This document shows, piece after piece, positions 17,086-28,362 of a DNA stretch of 64,000 nucleotides. The DNA is from Brachionus manjavacas (taxonomy: Eukaryota; Rotifera; Eurotatoria; Ploima; Brachionidae), in contig JAHQIY010000003.1 in assembly GCA_019054805.1 (NCBI GenBank), positions 8,060,001 to 8,124,000 of the forward strand. Direction: 5' to 3'. The notes beneath the pieces were generated by a model that was not told the origin of the DNA, made no database searches, and was given only the letters and a program-made list of their open reading frames with translations. The translations under genes and the position numbers were made by a program. Each line of letters begins with the position of its first letter. The first letter of the stretch is position 1.

Positions 17086-18245
17086 TAATGAATACTCTCT
17101 TCTTTACGCATATGATTTAGCTACATTTTTCTTTTTCAGCAAAAAGGGGTAACATAGAAAATAAGATAAATAAATACACCAACGAACTAGAACAATGGCT
17201 TATTAAGTGGAAAATGAAGATATCAATTGAAAAGTCGTGTTCAGTAGTCTTTTCTAAGTACAAAAAAAAGAGTGGTATTATTAATTTTTCTTTTTTGAAA
17301 TAACTTTGGTAAAAACTTTTTTCTGAATAATGTTAAGAAATAATTTTGAAAAAAGAAATTAAATTGATTTTTTCTTGATTGATTTTAGATAATCCTGAAG
17401 ATGGCAAAAACTTGCCGAAACGCGTCGACATATTTTAAATTTATTTTTTTTATTTTTTTTTAATCGATTTATTTAATAATTTCGATTTTTCAATAAACAA
17501 ATTTTCATTCGTTTTATCTTGTTTAATTTACTTAAAAATTTATCGAAATTGAATAGAGACCCAAAAACAAATAAAGTTTCTAGGTATTTAATTTGATTCT
17601 AAATTAAATTCTAATATTCTGGTAGACGAAATTGAAAAACGCTGCAATACAGTGCTAAATCTAGTTAAGATACTGTTAAACAAAAAATGGGGTATAAATC
17701 AAAATTCACTTGGAAACATGTATAAATCTTTAGTCGGATCATTTTAGACTATTCTTTTACTTTCTTAAATTCATTTTCAGAAAATAATATCAAAAACTAC
17801 AAGCAATTCAGAATACAGCAATAAGATCTATACTTAGATTAAAATATGATACTCCCAGCAACATCATGCATCACGAGGCTTTTAATAAACTTAAATTACT
17901 GACAAGTTCAAATCGATTTTTTGAGTTGAGTGAGAGATATGTTGGGACAGGACTGAGCCAGTCTATTTCATCGGTTGTCAGACTGGTGGAGGAATACAAA
18001 GCGGGTTTTAAATCAAGATTGAATACCCAACTCCATTGTGTAATTGCTACCTTTCTATTTCCTCTTTATTTTCCTGAAGCTTCAACTATGTAAACATGTG
18101 TTACATGTAACACTCTTTTTCAATATGTGTCTTTTAATTTTTTTTTCATTTACTTAACTTATTTTGCTTTATTTTGATTTTGATGTGATCTTATTTTTTT
18201 CTGAAGGAGCTCTAGCTCGGTACAGAAAACAAATAAATAGATAAA
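17085..18245 (+). mobile_element. LINE (Jockey-like non-LTR) fragment, copy 1, with hammerhead-like insert
   Basis: This is a 5'-truncated, decayed non-LTR retrotransposon. Reading-frame pieces give the end of the reverse transcriptase palm (YSLLYAYDLA, where the usual YADD box has become YAYD), then NKYTNELEQWLIKWKMKIS and KSCSVVFSKYKKK. An insert of about 270 bp follows (about 17280-17550), then KQIKFLGI, FDSKLNSNILVDEIEKRCNT and a C-terminal ORF at 17866-18093 (NIMHHEAFNKLKLLTSSNRFFELSERY). The frame is broken by several stops and shifts. The 3' end has the family tail CTGAAGGAGCTCTAGCTCGG (about 18203) followed by an A/T-rich tail. It is nearly identical over shared parts to the copy at 34486-36883, so both are young. 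Jockey-like clade assignment is tentative. Confidence 0.8.
17385..17435 (+). ncRNA. Hammerhead ribozyme-like motif, copy 1
   Basis: CTGAAGA (17395-17401) and GAAA (17417-17420) flank a stem-loop GGCAA-AAAC-TTGCC, followed by ACGCGTC (17420-17426). This is the hammerhead core order: CUGANGA, stem II, GAAA, a very short stem III, then cleavage expected after GUC. One extra unpaired base lies between CUGANGA and stem II, a departure from the canonical core. Such motifs are known in terminal repeats of Penelope-like elements and in retrozymes. Activity is not shown. Confidence 0.45.
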
Positions 18246-21200
18246 AATTTAAATCAAATGAACTAATCTACTTCACTTGAAAAACTAGTTTCTTAAGTGT
18301 TTAATGTAAAAAATTGTTAATAATCGTTTAGTCCTATTCTTACTTCTAAAAGCAAATTATGAAATTATATTGACAACATTATGGGAGTATTTTCGACAAG
18401 ACAAGACCGCCTAATTCATAAATTTTAATTAAAATAAAAATTTCTTATCAACTTTCATAATATGCTTAGATTAATTAAAAATTAATTTATTTAAATTTCT
18501 TTTGTTGCTTGCTAAAGCAAATGAAAAGACGATAAGAGCTGTTTTAATTTAAATCTAAAGGATAATCAAGACCTTAAGAGGAATCGAAAAAATTAATTGG
18601 ATTTTATGAATCAAAATTTTTTACCGATTTTCTTTACCTAATACAAACTTAATTTTGAATAGCCTTTATAAACTCTTTATATATTTGAATTATTTAGTGT
18701 TAAATCAATTTTAATTAATTTTTTTTCGTAATTTAATAGCTTTTTTTTTAGATAATTTAAAAATTAAAATCGATATTCCAATTCGTAAAACACAAACTTT
18801 TTGTGATAGCATCAGTTAAATCTACTTAAAAGATTTTAGGAAAAAAGCATAGTTGTGTAAAAATGGGCTGATTCAGGGGCCTAAATGTGGTATTTTATAG
18901 ACGATTAATGGCAAAACAACCGATTGCTTAACATTGATCATGCTTTAATAGTTCAGATTTTATTGATTAATTCTCCAGGAGCTCTTTTTTTCCAAAAACC
19001 TCTTAAACTTCCGACTGACGCAGCTATTAAAATAAACTGGAAAGAGATTAATCATGTTTTAACCATGCCAATTTTTTCCAAAAAGTCGAATCTAACATTA
19101 ATTAATAATTTAATCTAATTAAAAATTGAAATTCCAACTAATTAATTATTGGTAAAAATTGAAAGAAAGAAACTCATTTTTTACTAGATATTTAAACTTC
19201 CTCGCTATTTTTACTTAGGTTAATGCCAAAAAAAGGTATTTTTTTAAACATCGATAACTCTAAATAACATTATTTGATAAATAGAAAATATAATAATTAG
19301 ATTTCTTAAATCGAATTAAAAAATTTATACGCTTAAAGCATCCTATCTATTTACATTTTCTATTATAATTCAATAATTCGAATCAAAAATTTGCAGCATA
19401 GTCCTCGTTTATCTACTAATCTCCTTTACTGTTTATAAAGATAAAAATTAGAAATTAATCTCATATTATATCTGTGGATTTTATTAATATCAATAAATAA
19501 ATTTTTAAACAAATAAATTCATTGAGTTATTTTTTACACCTAAAAATTTATTTTATTTTGCATAATAAAAATGTAAAGCTTGAGCTAAATTTGATAGATC
19601 CAAATTTTAATCAATTGTTCTTCGTATGTATAATTTTGTAAAATCTTTATCAATTTTATTTTTACTAAAAATAAAACAACGTGACATTTCTGAATTTTTA
19701 TATAAATTTTCTTAACTAGTTAATTCATTTTCGGAAATATTAATTCAAAATTTTGATTTTTGAAATTAAATTTAAGTTCTTATTTGAAATTTTTTACTAA
19801 GAATCTTAACAAAATTTAGGTAATTAAGATTTTCGATTTTTGAACTGCGTCAATTGAATTTTTCAAATTCAGATTTTTTTCCTAAATATTTTATTATATT
19901 TTATTTTTTAAATTTGAATACACATATTAATTAAAGACAGGTAATATATTTAGATGAATTGTAAAAAAGAATGTATGCATATCGAGTGGAAAAATTGCTT
20001 AATATACTACTCGCTCTGCTAATACAATGCAATGAATTATTTAGTTCCGCATAAATAATAATCATTAATGTAAAAATTAGTTCCTAGAGAGTTCAATTCA
20101 GTTTTATGATCAAAATTTTTATACTCTGCTTTCTCTGATTTAGGTCTCTTTCATTTAAAACGAAATTATGACATAAAAATGTCAAAAATCGAGTTCAAAT
20201 ATTTAAATTTTATAAATTTAAGAAAAATGTCATTTCCTCAAGAAATGGAACAACTCTAATTCAGCATTCTTAGGTAAAATTTAATACAATGAATCATTTT
20301 AATTTGTAACAATTTTTGACTAGACGGTGTCTAAAATTTAAGCTTAAATTTAAAAAAAAAATTTAGGATTCGTTTTTAAGTCTTATTTATTCAAATATGA
20401 ATAGCAAAGAATCAATATCTTCTTTCTATTAATAGTCTTTCAATATATATGAATTCTATTTATTAAAGAATTCAAGATATGCCTATTATAAAGACTGTAA
20501 TTAAAGAAATCGTAAAAATTTAATTAAAAAAATTAAGATATTCTTCAAAATAAACTAACTCAAATACATTTTGTGGGGTTAATTAAAACATCTTCATTAG
20601 AGTTAATATTGACGCATTTAATATCTGTATTCTTTGCTCTTAAGTTTGCTAGATGTAAACAAAATTTAAGAGAGAAACTTGATCGTCTTGAAAAAAAAAA
20701 ATAAAATTTGGAAATTGTCATTTTTATAGAGAAAAATTGCGCTCTAATTATTTGAGATTTTCTTGATTGATTTATGATGATAAGATTTATTCGCATTTAA
20801 TATTTTTTTTTGGAAATTAGAAGGCTAAAAAGGTGAAACATCGATAAATTTTAGCAATCCTCCAACTTTTTTTCCTGTTTTTGATTTAGCATATTCAAAT
20901 TGATAGTGCTTAAATGAAATAAAAACTGTTGCAATATATGTGTATAATAAACTTTTTATCAATCTAATAGAATTTCAAAGTAAATGAAACCAGTGTTGCT
21001 AATATTTTATCATCAAATAAAATATTTATCTACTTTTTAATTAAATGGCGTTTTATTAAAAAATTGACTTTATAAATTTGCACTTAATCCTAGACTGGGC
21101 TCTTGACAATACACTTTATTCAAAAATTATATTTGAAAATGAATCTCTTATTTAATAAAAACATAAAATCGATAAAACACAATTTATTTTAAACTTTAAG

Positions 21201-22985
21201 CCGATTATTATCTATATGGAAAAAGAATTTTGTTGAATTTTATACAAAAACATCTAAATTTTTGATTTAAAACAAGACATTTTTAAATTTTGAATTTTAT
21301 TACGACACATTTTTTTCTAGAAAAAAAATTAAAACTAAATAATTTATTATCACTTTCAGGAAAAATAAATCAAAGAATTTGTCAGAAAAATCAATATTGG
21401 TTTGATTATTCTTCTTTAGAAAAAAAAAATAATTATAACAAAATTCTATCCCTATTTTTTAAGCCTATTCATGATTAATGATAACATTAAATGTAAGAAT
21501 TGGAATAGTTAATACTTAAATCTTGATAATCTTTAATTTTTTTAATATAAAAACTTCTCAGAATTCTTAAAATTAAATTTTTTTCTTAACAACTATTCTG
21601 ACGCTCAAGTATAACTAAACTTAATTGAAGCTGTTTAATTTTATAATATGGTAAAAAAAACTACGAAAAAATCAATCAACTTAATAACTTTTTAGATTTA
21701 AAGGAATTTAGCTTATCTAAGGGAATTAAGCAGATGTATCTAAGTACTTGGAAAATGTTTTCGTTTTCTTTTAAAATCAAAATGCATATTTTAAACATTC
21801 TTCTTTTGGCGAAAGTCTTTAATTTTATAAATGTTAAAGAATAAATGTTTGCTTCTCAAAACAAAAGATGGTTCGTGATGAAACAAATTTAACAAGATAT
21901 TTTCTTTATTTGAAAATTTTCTCTTTATCAAACTAATCAGTATTCAAATGACAAAATTATGCAATTGAATTACGCAATAAAATGCCCAGCGATACTTATG
22001 ATTTTGATCTATCTTTTATAAATTAAACAAAAAGAAATTCTAATTAAAAAGCTTGAGAATAATATTAATAAAAAATTAGAAAATAAAATGCGCACCATAA
22101 TTTAAACCATACCTAATTTTGAAACCACTTTGATAGACTTACTTGAATATTATTAATTATGAAAAAAATTTTTCATTTTTTCTCTATTTTCTAAATTTTA
22201 ATGGTCATATAAAATTCTAAATTTTTTCATTTTAGAATTAAATTAAATTTTTGCTATCGAAAAAATTTAAAAAAATTAATTTAAAAATATTTTAATTCAT
22301 CACAGTTAGTTTAGTTAGCTAAAACCTCCAGCGAAATTAGATTTTAGTCTAGTCTTTTTCAAATAATTTTGAGTTAAATAAAAATAGAAGAGAATTTTGC
22401 GTGACAATACTTATTAAAAGAAGAAAAAATACTAAATTTAAGCTCTTAAACGCATTTTATTCTAAAAACAGACTTCGTTAGATCTTAAAATAGAATTAAT
22501 AAATTAAGTCATTGAGTTCATTGTATGTCATTTGACGAATGCACAATAAAAACTTATACCCTTTAAGTGACAATATCCGAAATAAAACATATAAAAAATT
22601 TTATTAAATAAATGATCCAGATCGTGATTAAAATTTAAAATAAATTACTCAATACGGGTTACGTAAAATTAATTAATTGCATAAAATTAATATTCTTTTT
22701 ACCTGAACACTATCAAGATTTTATTTATAAATTTATGAAATTTTAATAGTCATGACAAAATAGAGATATTGTTTCATTTTCAAAACTAATCGGAATTATA
22801 ACTCTAGTGGGAGCAAAATAAATTTTTAATAATTGTTGATTATTTTTTAATTCATCATTAATTTTGATCTCATGATACTTTTTTAAGTAACTTTTCACAG
22901 AAAACTAATTTTTCTTTCAAATTTCAAGAATTCTTTTATAAATTTTTTTCCTTCAGGTAGATTTTGAAATATTTCTTACATTAGT
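18246..22985. other. AT-rich gene-free stretch
   Basis: No exon or element could be supported. A short plus-strand ORF (18924-19118) has slightly higher G+C than its surroundings but no recognisable motif or splice context. Confidence 0.5.
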
Positions 22986-22989
22986 GATT

Positions 22990-23840
22990 TAAGACAAGAG
23001 GATTTTACGATAATTCTCGTAAAATGTCAGATATGCAAAATTCATGAATGCAGGAAAAGGTTCGAAAATTATCGTAATTTTACGTGAATAATAGTGGATA
23101 TTTTTTTGTATAATTTTTTTTAAAAATTAAATAATGCAAAAATTGTTTAATATCGGCTATTTTCTCATTTTTATAAATAAAACACACTACAATAAAAAAC
23201 ATTGTAATTAACATTTACAAAATTTTTAAATCGCTAAAAAAACAAAATTTTAGTTCTTTTATAAATTTAAAAAAAAGCTGCTAACTATTGAATCTGAAAA
23301 TTATTTTTGAAACATGGACATTTTTAAAGCTTCTTTAATCAACTAAAGGCTCTAAACAAGTTTTCAAGGGTTCTTGCTAACGGTTAACCTTGGAAATTTT
23401 CCTAACATAAGATAAAGAAAACCTTATTCAAAATAAAAATTATTTAATTTTATTTTTTTATTAAATAGTTAATTATTATTTCTTGAGGAGTTCGATTAAA
23501 AAAAATTGTTATATTTATTAAGTGTTAAGAACTAAAATTTTCCTTTGCAAATGGTTTAAAAAAATTTAGTAAATAAGATTACGGTGTTTTTCATTAGTGT
23601 GTGTTTTTCTTTATAATTAAAAGAAATTAACCAATATTTAACAAATTTTACATTTTCTACTTAAAAATAACTTTTTTTTTAAATTCTTCGAGCAAAAATA
23701 TTCATTATTATTCACGTAAAATTATGAAAATTATCGAAATTTTCGTGAATTCATGAATTTTGCCCTTTTGAATATTACGATATTTTACGTAAATCATCGT
23801 AAAAATTTGTAATTTTATGAAAATTAGCGTTAAATTTGTA
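22990..23840. mobile_element. Inverted-repeat (MITE-like) element
   Basis: The region around 22998-23105 is repeated in reverse complement at about 23690-23830. Shared landmarks are GCAAAATTCATGAAT, GAAAATTATCGTAATTTT-like blocks and ATTTTACGTGAATAAT at the inner ends. The interior of about 580 bp is very AT-rich and without an ORF. The arms are diverged, so the copy is old. No target duplication was recognised. Confidence 0.55.
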
Positions 23841-24357
23841 AAATTCTCTCATCATATCACCACTGTATTTTAAAAATGTATAGATAGCAAGAATATCTAT
23901 GCTATCACAAATAAACTAAATGTAGTCAAGAAATTATTTAGCTAAATTCCAAACTTCGGTACAAAAAACACGTTCAGTAAAAATTTCTATTAAAATTCAA
24001 GTAGAATCACTAAAAAATCAATTAAATATTTAAAAAAATTTAATGAATCTAACTAGGGTCTCAATTTATTTTTATCGCATCAAATATCTCAAAATGAAGC
24101 ATAGTGAAATTTATGATCAAATTTCAGAAAATTTAAACACATTCTAAATCTTTTAAATACCCAAATTAAATGCCCTGCAGATAAAGCCTGAAAAACTTGG
24201 GTTTTTGTTATTTTTTAAATTTTAAATATTTTCAGCATGTGTAAAATTTTGATGTTTGATCATAAATGTAAACATACTAAAATTGAGTGGTTTTATTTTA
24301 AATTGAATAATTTTCATTTTTTTAATTAATCAGCACTTAAAAATTTTTATTCAAAAT

Positions 24358-24693
24358 TTAACTGTAATAAATTGGCTCAAAAATTAACATTTGAATAGTT
24401 TTTTTAAAGAGATTTATTTGAAAAATGCTGCAAATTTTTAGTTCACTAGAGGTAACCATAAAGCATATAGGAAAGAATTTACGCTTAATATCTGTCGTAC
24501 CAAACACTAAAAGAGGAAATCCGTACTTAACGACTTTTAAAGTACAGTCTGCATGGAAAGTTGAATCTATTTTGATGTGTAACAACAACTGCTTAAAACT
24601 AACACCAAGATGAAAGTGGGTCTCTTCACTGTTGACGCTAATGTCTACCCCAAAATAGAACGGTTGGTCATTTGAAAAATTTTTATAAGTCAA
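24358..24693 (-). pseudogene. MULE (Mutator-like) transposase fragment
   Basis: The minus-strand frame reads SNDQPFYFGVDISVNSEETH, then IKIDSTFHADCT, VVKYGFPLLVFGTTDIKRKF and FPICFMVTSSE. This has the pattern of the MULE transposase core: an Asp-Thr/Cys-Thr strand, a hydrophobic PLLVFG strand, a second Asp, and PxxxxxTSxE. After VTSSE the frame runs into unrelated sequence, and no SWIM or FLYWCH domain is nearby. It is therefore a relic of about 110 codons. The family is MULE by pattern memory only; no terminal repeats were found. Confidence 0.6.
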
Positions 24694-26029
24694 TATCTAT
24701 GTAAGTCTTTCCCATTACATAATCGCTAAGACCTTCGATACTGTTAACAGATGAAAAATAAACTCATGTTTTTATACCAGTTGAATCAACAACTTATGTT
24801 TTTTTCACTATTGAAGAAACAATTAATGTTTTTTAACTTTTTCAAAAAATAATGCTTAACTTTATGTTTTTTTTCTCTGCTCTAATATGTTCAACTTTCA
24901 TTTTCATATTTATGTGGTATTTTTTGATTTTCACTTTTTTATGTGAGTTTAATCCTCTACCAAAGCACTTTAACTAGTTAAACCAAAAGAAAAAAGTTTA
25001 ACACTAAAAAATCTAATTTTTGTGGAGAGAACATAAAATAATCTAAAAATAGTCCATTTAAAATGAATTTCTGGTCTTGTGCAAAATGAGATCATTTAGC
25101 TGATTTGGCGAACGAGACTGATCATCAAATGATGATCACAAAATTAATATTCTTGATCACCTAAAATCATGATATTTTATTCATAAAATACAACCATTCA
25201 AAAAATTTATCTAAAAAAAAAACCAAGAATGACTTAATTAAAAATAAACAGAAGTGATCTAAATTTGGTCTTAATTTGGCATACTTTTAAATCATAGAAA
25301 AAAAGGATTAAATTGGGAGATTAGGATGATGACGACTCTAAGTCATCAAAAAATTTCATCTAGAACTTTTAAAAATACAGCAAATTAATTAATCAGACAC
25401 TATTAAATATCAAAATAATTGATTGACTAATTAATATTAATTAAAAGAGAAAAATTCTAATTTATTGTTAAGTTTAGATAAAATAATAGCAAATTTAACA
25501 CTTACAACACCAAGCATTCTTTATGTCAAAATATTTTTTTTTAAATAAATTATTTTTTTTTAAAAATTTAATTAAAAACAAGATTAGTTCTACAAATTTA
25601 AAAAAAGATTAAATCATCTTAAAACAGCGAGATAAATGTCACATTTATTGCTTTAAGTATTAATTAAAGATCTTGAATTTCAGAAAATTTTATTTTTTAA
25701 AGCAATAAGTGTTTTTTTAAAAGAAAAATTTTAAAAAACAATTTGTGTTAATTACAAAGTAAACTGGAGATGTTCCGAAGGTCTTTTTTCAAGTACCATG
25801 TAAAATTGGTAATTAAATTTAAATCACAGCTAACCAGAAAATTCTACACATTTTTTTTAGGGTATGAATGTGAGCTTGAGTGATAAACACTAAACTTAAA
25901 ATTTTTTAGGAAAAAACTGGATTGAAACAGACCTTATTTCCTCATTAAATTGAGAAAATAGAGTCTTTTGATGTTATAAAATAATTATAACTATAGATAA
26001 CTATTTTATTTGATCTTATTTTATCTTAA

Positions 26030-26112
26030 CTTTATTTTTATTATTTTTTTAAATTTATTCTGAAGGAGCTCTGTTGAGAAAACAGATAATTAATAAATAA
26101 ATAAATAAATAA
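26030..26112 (+). repeat. Orphan LINE 3' tail
   Basis: TCTGAAGGAGCTCTGTTGAG and then (AATA)n match the 3' terminus shared by the LINE copies at 18.2 and 36.8 kb. No upstream LINE coding sequence is recognisable, so it is either a strongly truncated copy or a SINE borrowing the tail. Confidence 0.55.
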
Positions 26113-28362
26113 ATAATAAAAATCTTCTTGCACTGTTTCATGAGGTTAAAAACTTATTATTTAAAATCAACATCATGCGATATGCATAATTGTTTTTAGG
26201 AATTATTAACAATAATCTCAGCGAATTAAACAGAAATTAAATTTTAATAAATTCGAGGCAACTTCATTTTGAAGAGAATTTGTAATAGCAAGCTTTAAAA
26301 GTTGATGTATTTTTGTATGTTATACTATGTTGAATTTGAAAAGCAAGCTTTCAACTTATTGAAAAGTTGAAGATTTCTAGCACATTTTTTCTGTATTTAG
26401 TACCAAATTTCACAAAATTGAACAAAGAACGAATTTTTTCAAGCTTTTTGAATTTTATACATTTTGAAAGAAAAAATAAATAAGGTAACATTCATGGATA
26501 GATAATGAGCTTATTTTAAATTAATAAATATTCTTAACTTTTTTCTCAAGCATAAAAAGTGTTCTTTTGTGTATTATTTTTATGAATCCTTTTTTTCCCT
26601 ACCATTAAAAGTGTCCTTTTATATCGTTTTGTGTATTTGACCTTTACAACGTCTTGAACTATGTCGTTTTTTCTATAAACAAGTTACACTAAAAAACGGG
26701 GTCCGGGGCGGAGCCCTGGTTTAAGGAATCAGGTTAATTAAAAAAAGAGTTTTTTATTTTTATTTTATTAAAAGAAAATAATGCAAAGGCTTACTTAAAA
26801 AAGGAAAATTTTTATTCTAGCCAAAAAAGAAGTCATAGCAAAAGTATACAAAAGAACCCAAAAGAAAACTTCTTATTCAAGGGTATAATTTGAAAAAAAG
26901 AAGTTCATTGTCTATAGCTCGTTACATTAAACGATTAATAATCATTTGTAATCTTTATCGATTCACTAAATAATAACAATAATAATAATATAAGTTACAA
27001 CAATCTAGCAAGCTAGACTTACGAAGATAAAATTCATTATGTCAGTATATAATTAATTAAAAGATAATAATAATGTTTGAAGAGGAAGAAGAGTGTCGTG
27101 GAGGACTGGTTGGCTTTTGGTAATTTGGCTCAATGTTGAGAGGGATGGGGGCCTCTGGTCTTATGCTCCAGTTGGCTTGGGTGAAAGCGTATTATGTTTT
27201 TAGAGCCATTATTACGCATATAATCAAAAAGAACTGAATTCGCATAGTTAAAGAACACATTTTCTTCAAAAATTTAGTTTTTTTTATGGATCTGACTTTC
27301 AAATTATTTTGTGGAACGAAGCTTTCTAAATCATTTTTAAGAAGCATCAAAATAAAAGTATCAAATTTTATTTTTATCTGTTCCACAAAAAAATAGCTGA
27401 CACACGAACCTTTTCGACGCTGTTTGTAGAGGATTTCGTTCTTTCAGCAAATGCATAATGTATGATGGTTTTTTTCTTTTGGAAAATTTATTTAAACTAT
27501 TTCCTTGATATTTAAATTCTAATTTCTTATTGATTTGTACATATATTGATCTATTGAACTGTTTTGAGATTAGTTTGGACTTGAAGCATCACAATTTATT
27601 TTTTGGTAAAGCTTTAAAATTTACCAAGAATAAAAATTTCAAATAAGACAAAATTTTTTGCTAAAATAGCGGCAAATTGTATAAGATTTGCAAGAAAAAT
27701 GCAATGGAAAATAATTCTAGATAGCATAATTAAATTTTCAATAAAAAATTTTTTTTTTTTAATTTTGAAGCTGCCAATATTTTAGATTTTAAAATTTTTC
27801 CAACTAAAAATAATTTTAAATTATTTCAAAATTTATTTTAATTTTCAATTTTTAAAAAACCTAATAAATAGCCTTTTGAAAGTGTCATTTTTAAATTCAA
27901 ATTAAATTAAGTAGCACTAGTGTAGGATTTTTGTTCTTAATCGATAATTTAGCAAGTTTTTGGTTATATTTTTATTTATATCACTATCTTCTTACATAAA
28001 AATTCAATTACCTTATTCGATATTGCAGCCTCGTAAACCCAAACACAGCTTTGGTTCCTCCAACAACATCTCACCTATGCTAAAAATTCTTAACTTACAA
28101 ACTTTTCTCTAAAGATGTGCTTTAATCATTGAGTTCGCAAATATATAAAGTTTTTTAAGTTTAATAGAAAATTAAAGCTTGATATTTTTTATAAAATTTT
28201 ATTTCAAATAAAAGTTTTGAAAAATCTAGCGCTATAAATTGAATGTGAAGAAAAATAGAAAAATAATGATGTGATTTTTAATTTTTGGAAAAAATATCAA
28301 GCTTTAATGTCGCATGAATTTATGCAAATAATTTTAATTATTTTCTTAAAATATAATACAAT
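26113..28362. other. Mostly unannotated intergenic stretch
   Basis: Apart from the GC-rich hairpin repeat (26690-26730) and the degenerate dispersed repeat (26975-27070), nothing can be supported. A G-rich purine patch at 27076-27180 has no ORF. A plus-strand exon-like stretch at 28029-28112 (after ttgcag, reading PRKPKHSFGSSNN and ending in a stop) has no partner exon. Confidence 0.4.
26690..26730. repeat. GC-rich hairpin repeat, copy 1
   Basis: GGGGTCCGGGGCGGAGCCCT, continuing into GGTTTAAGGAATCAGG, stands out in very AT-rich DNA. CCGGGGC and GCCCTGG can pair around GGA. Related copies lie at about 41700-41745 (degenerate) and 49846-49888. Confidence 0.5.

Noticed and set aside
24425-24613. 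Plus-strand ORF opposite the MULE fragment
   Set aside because: The minus frame carries the recognisable transposase motifs; the plus frame is its shadow.
27192-27386. Minus-strand ORF of 64 codons
   Set aside because: AT-rich, low-complexity frame with no motif and no splice partner.
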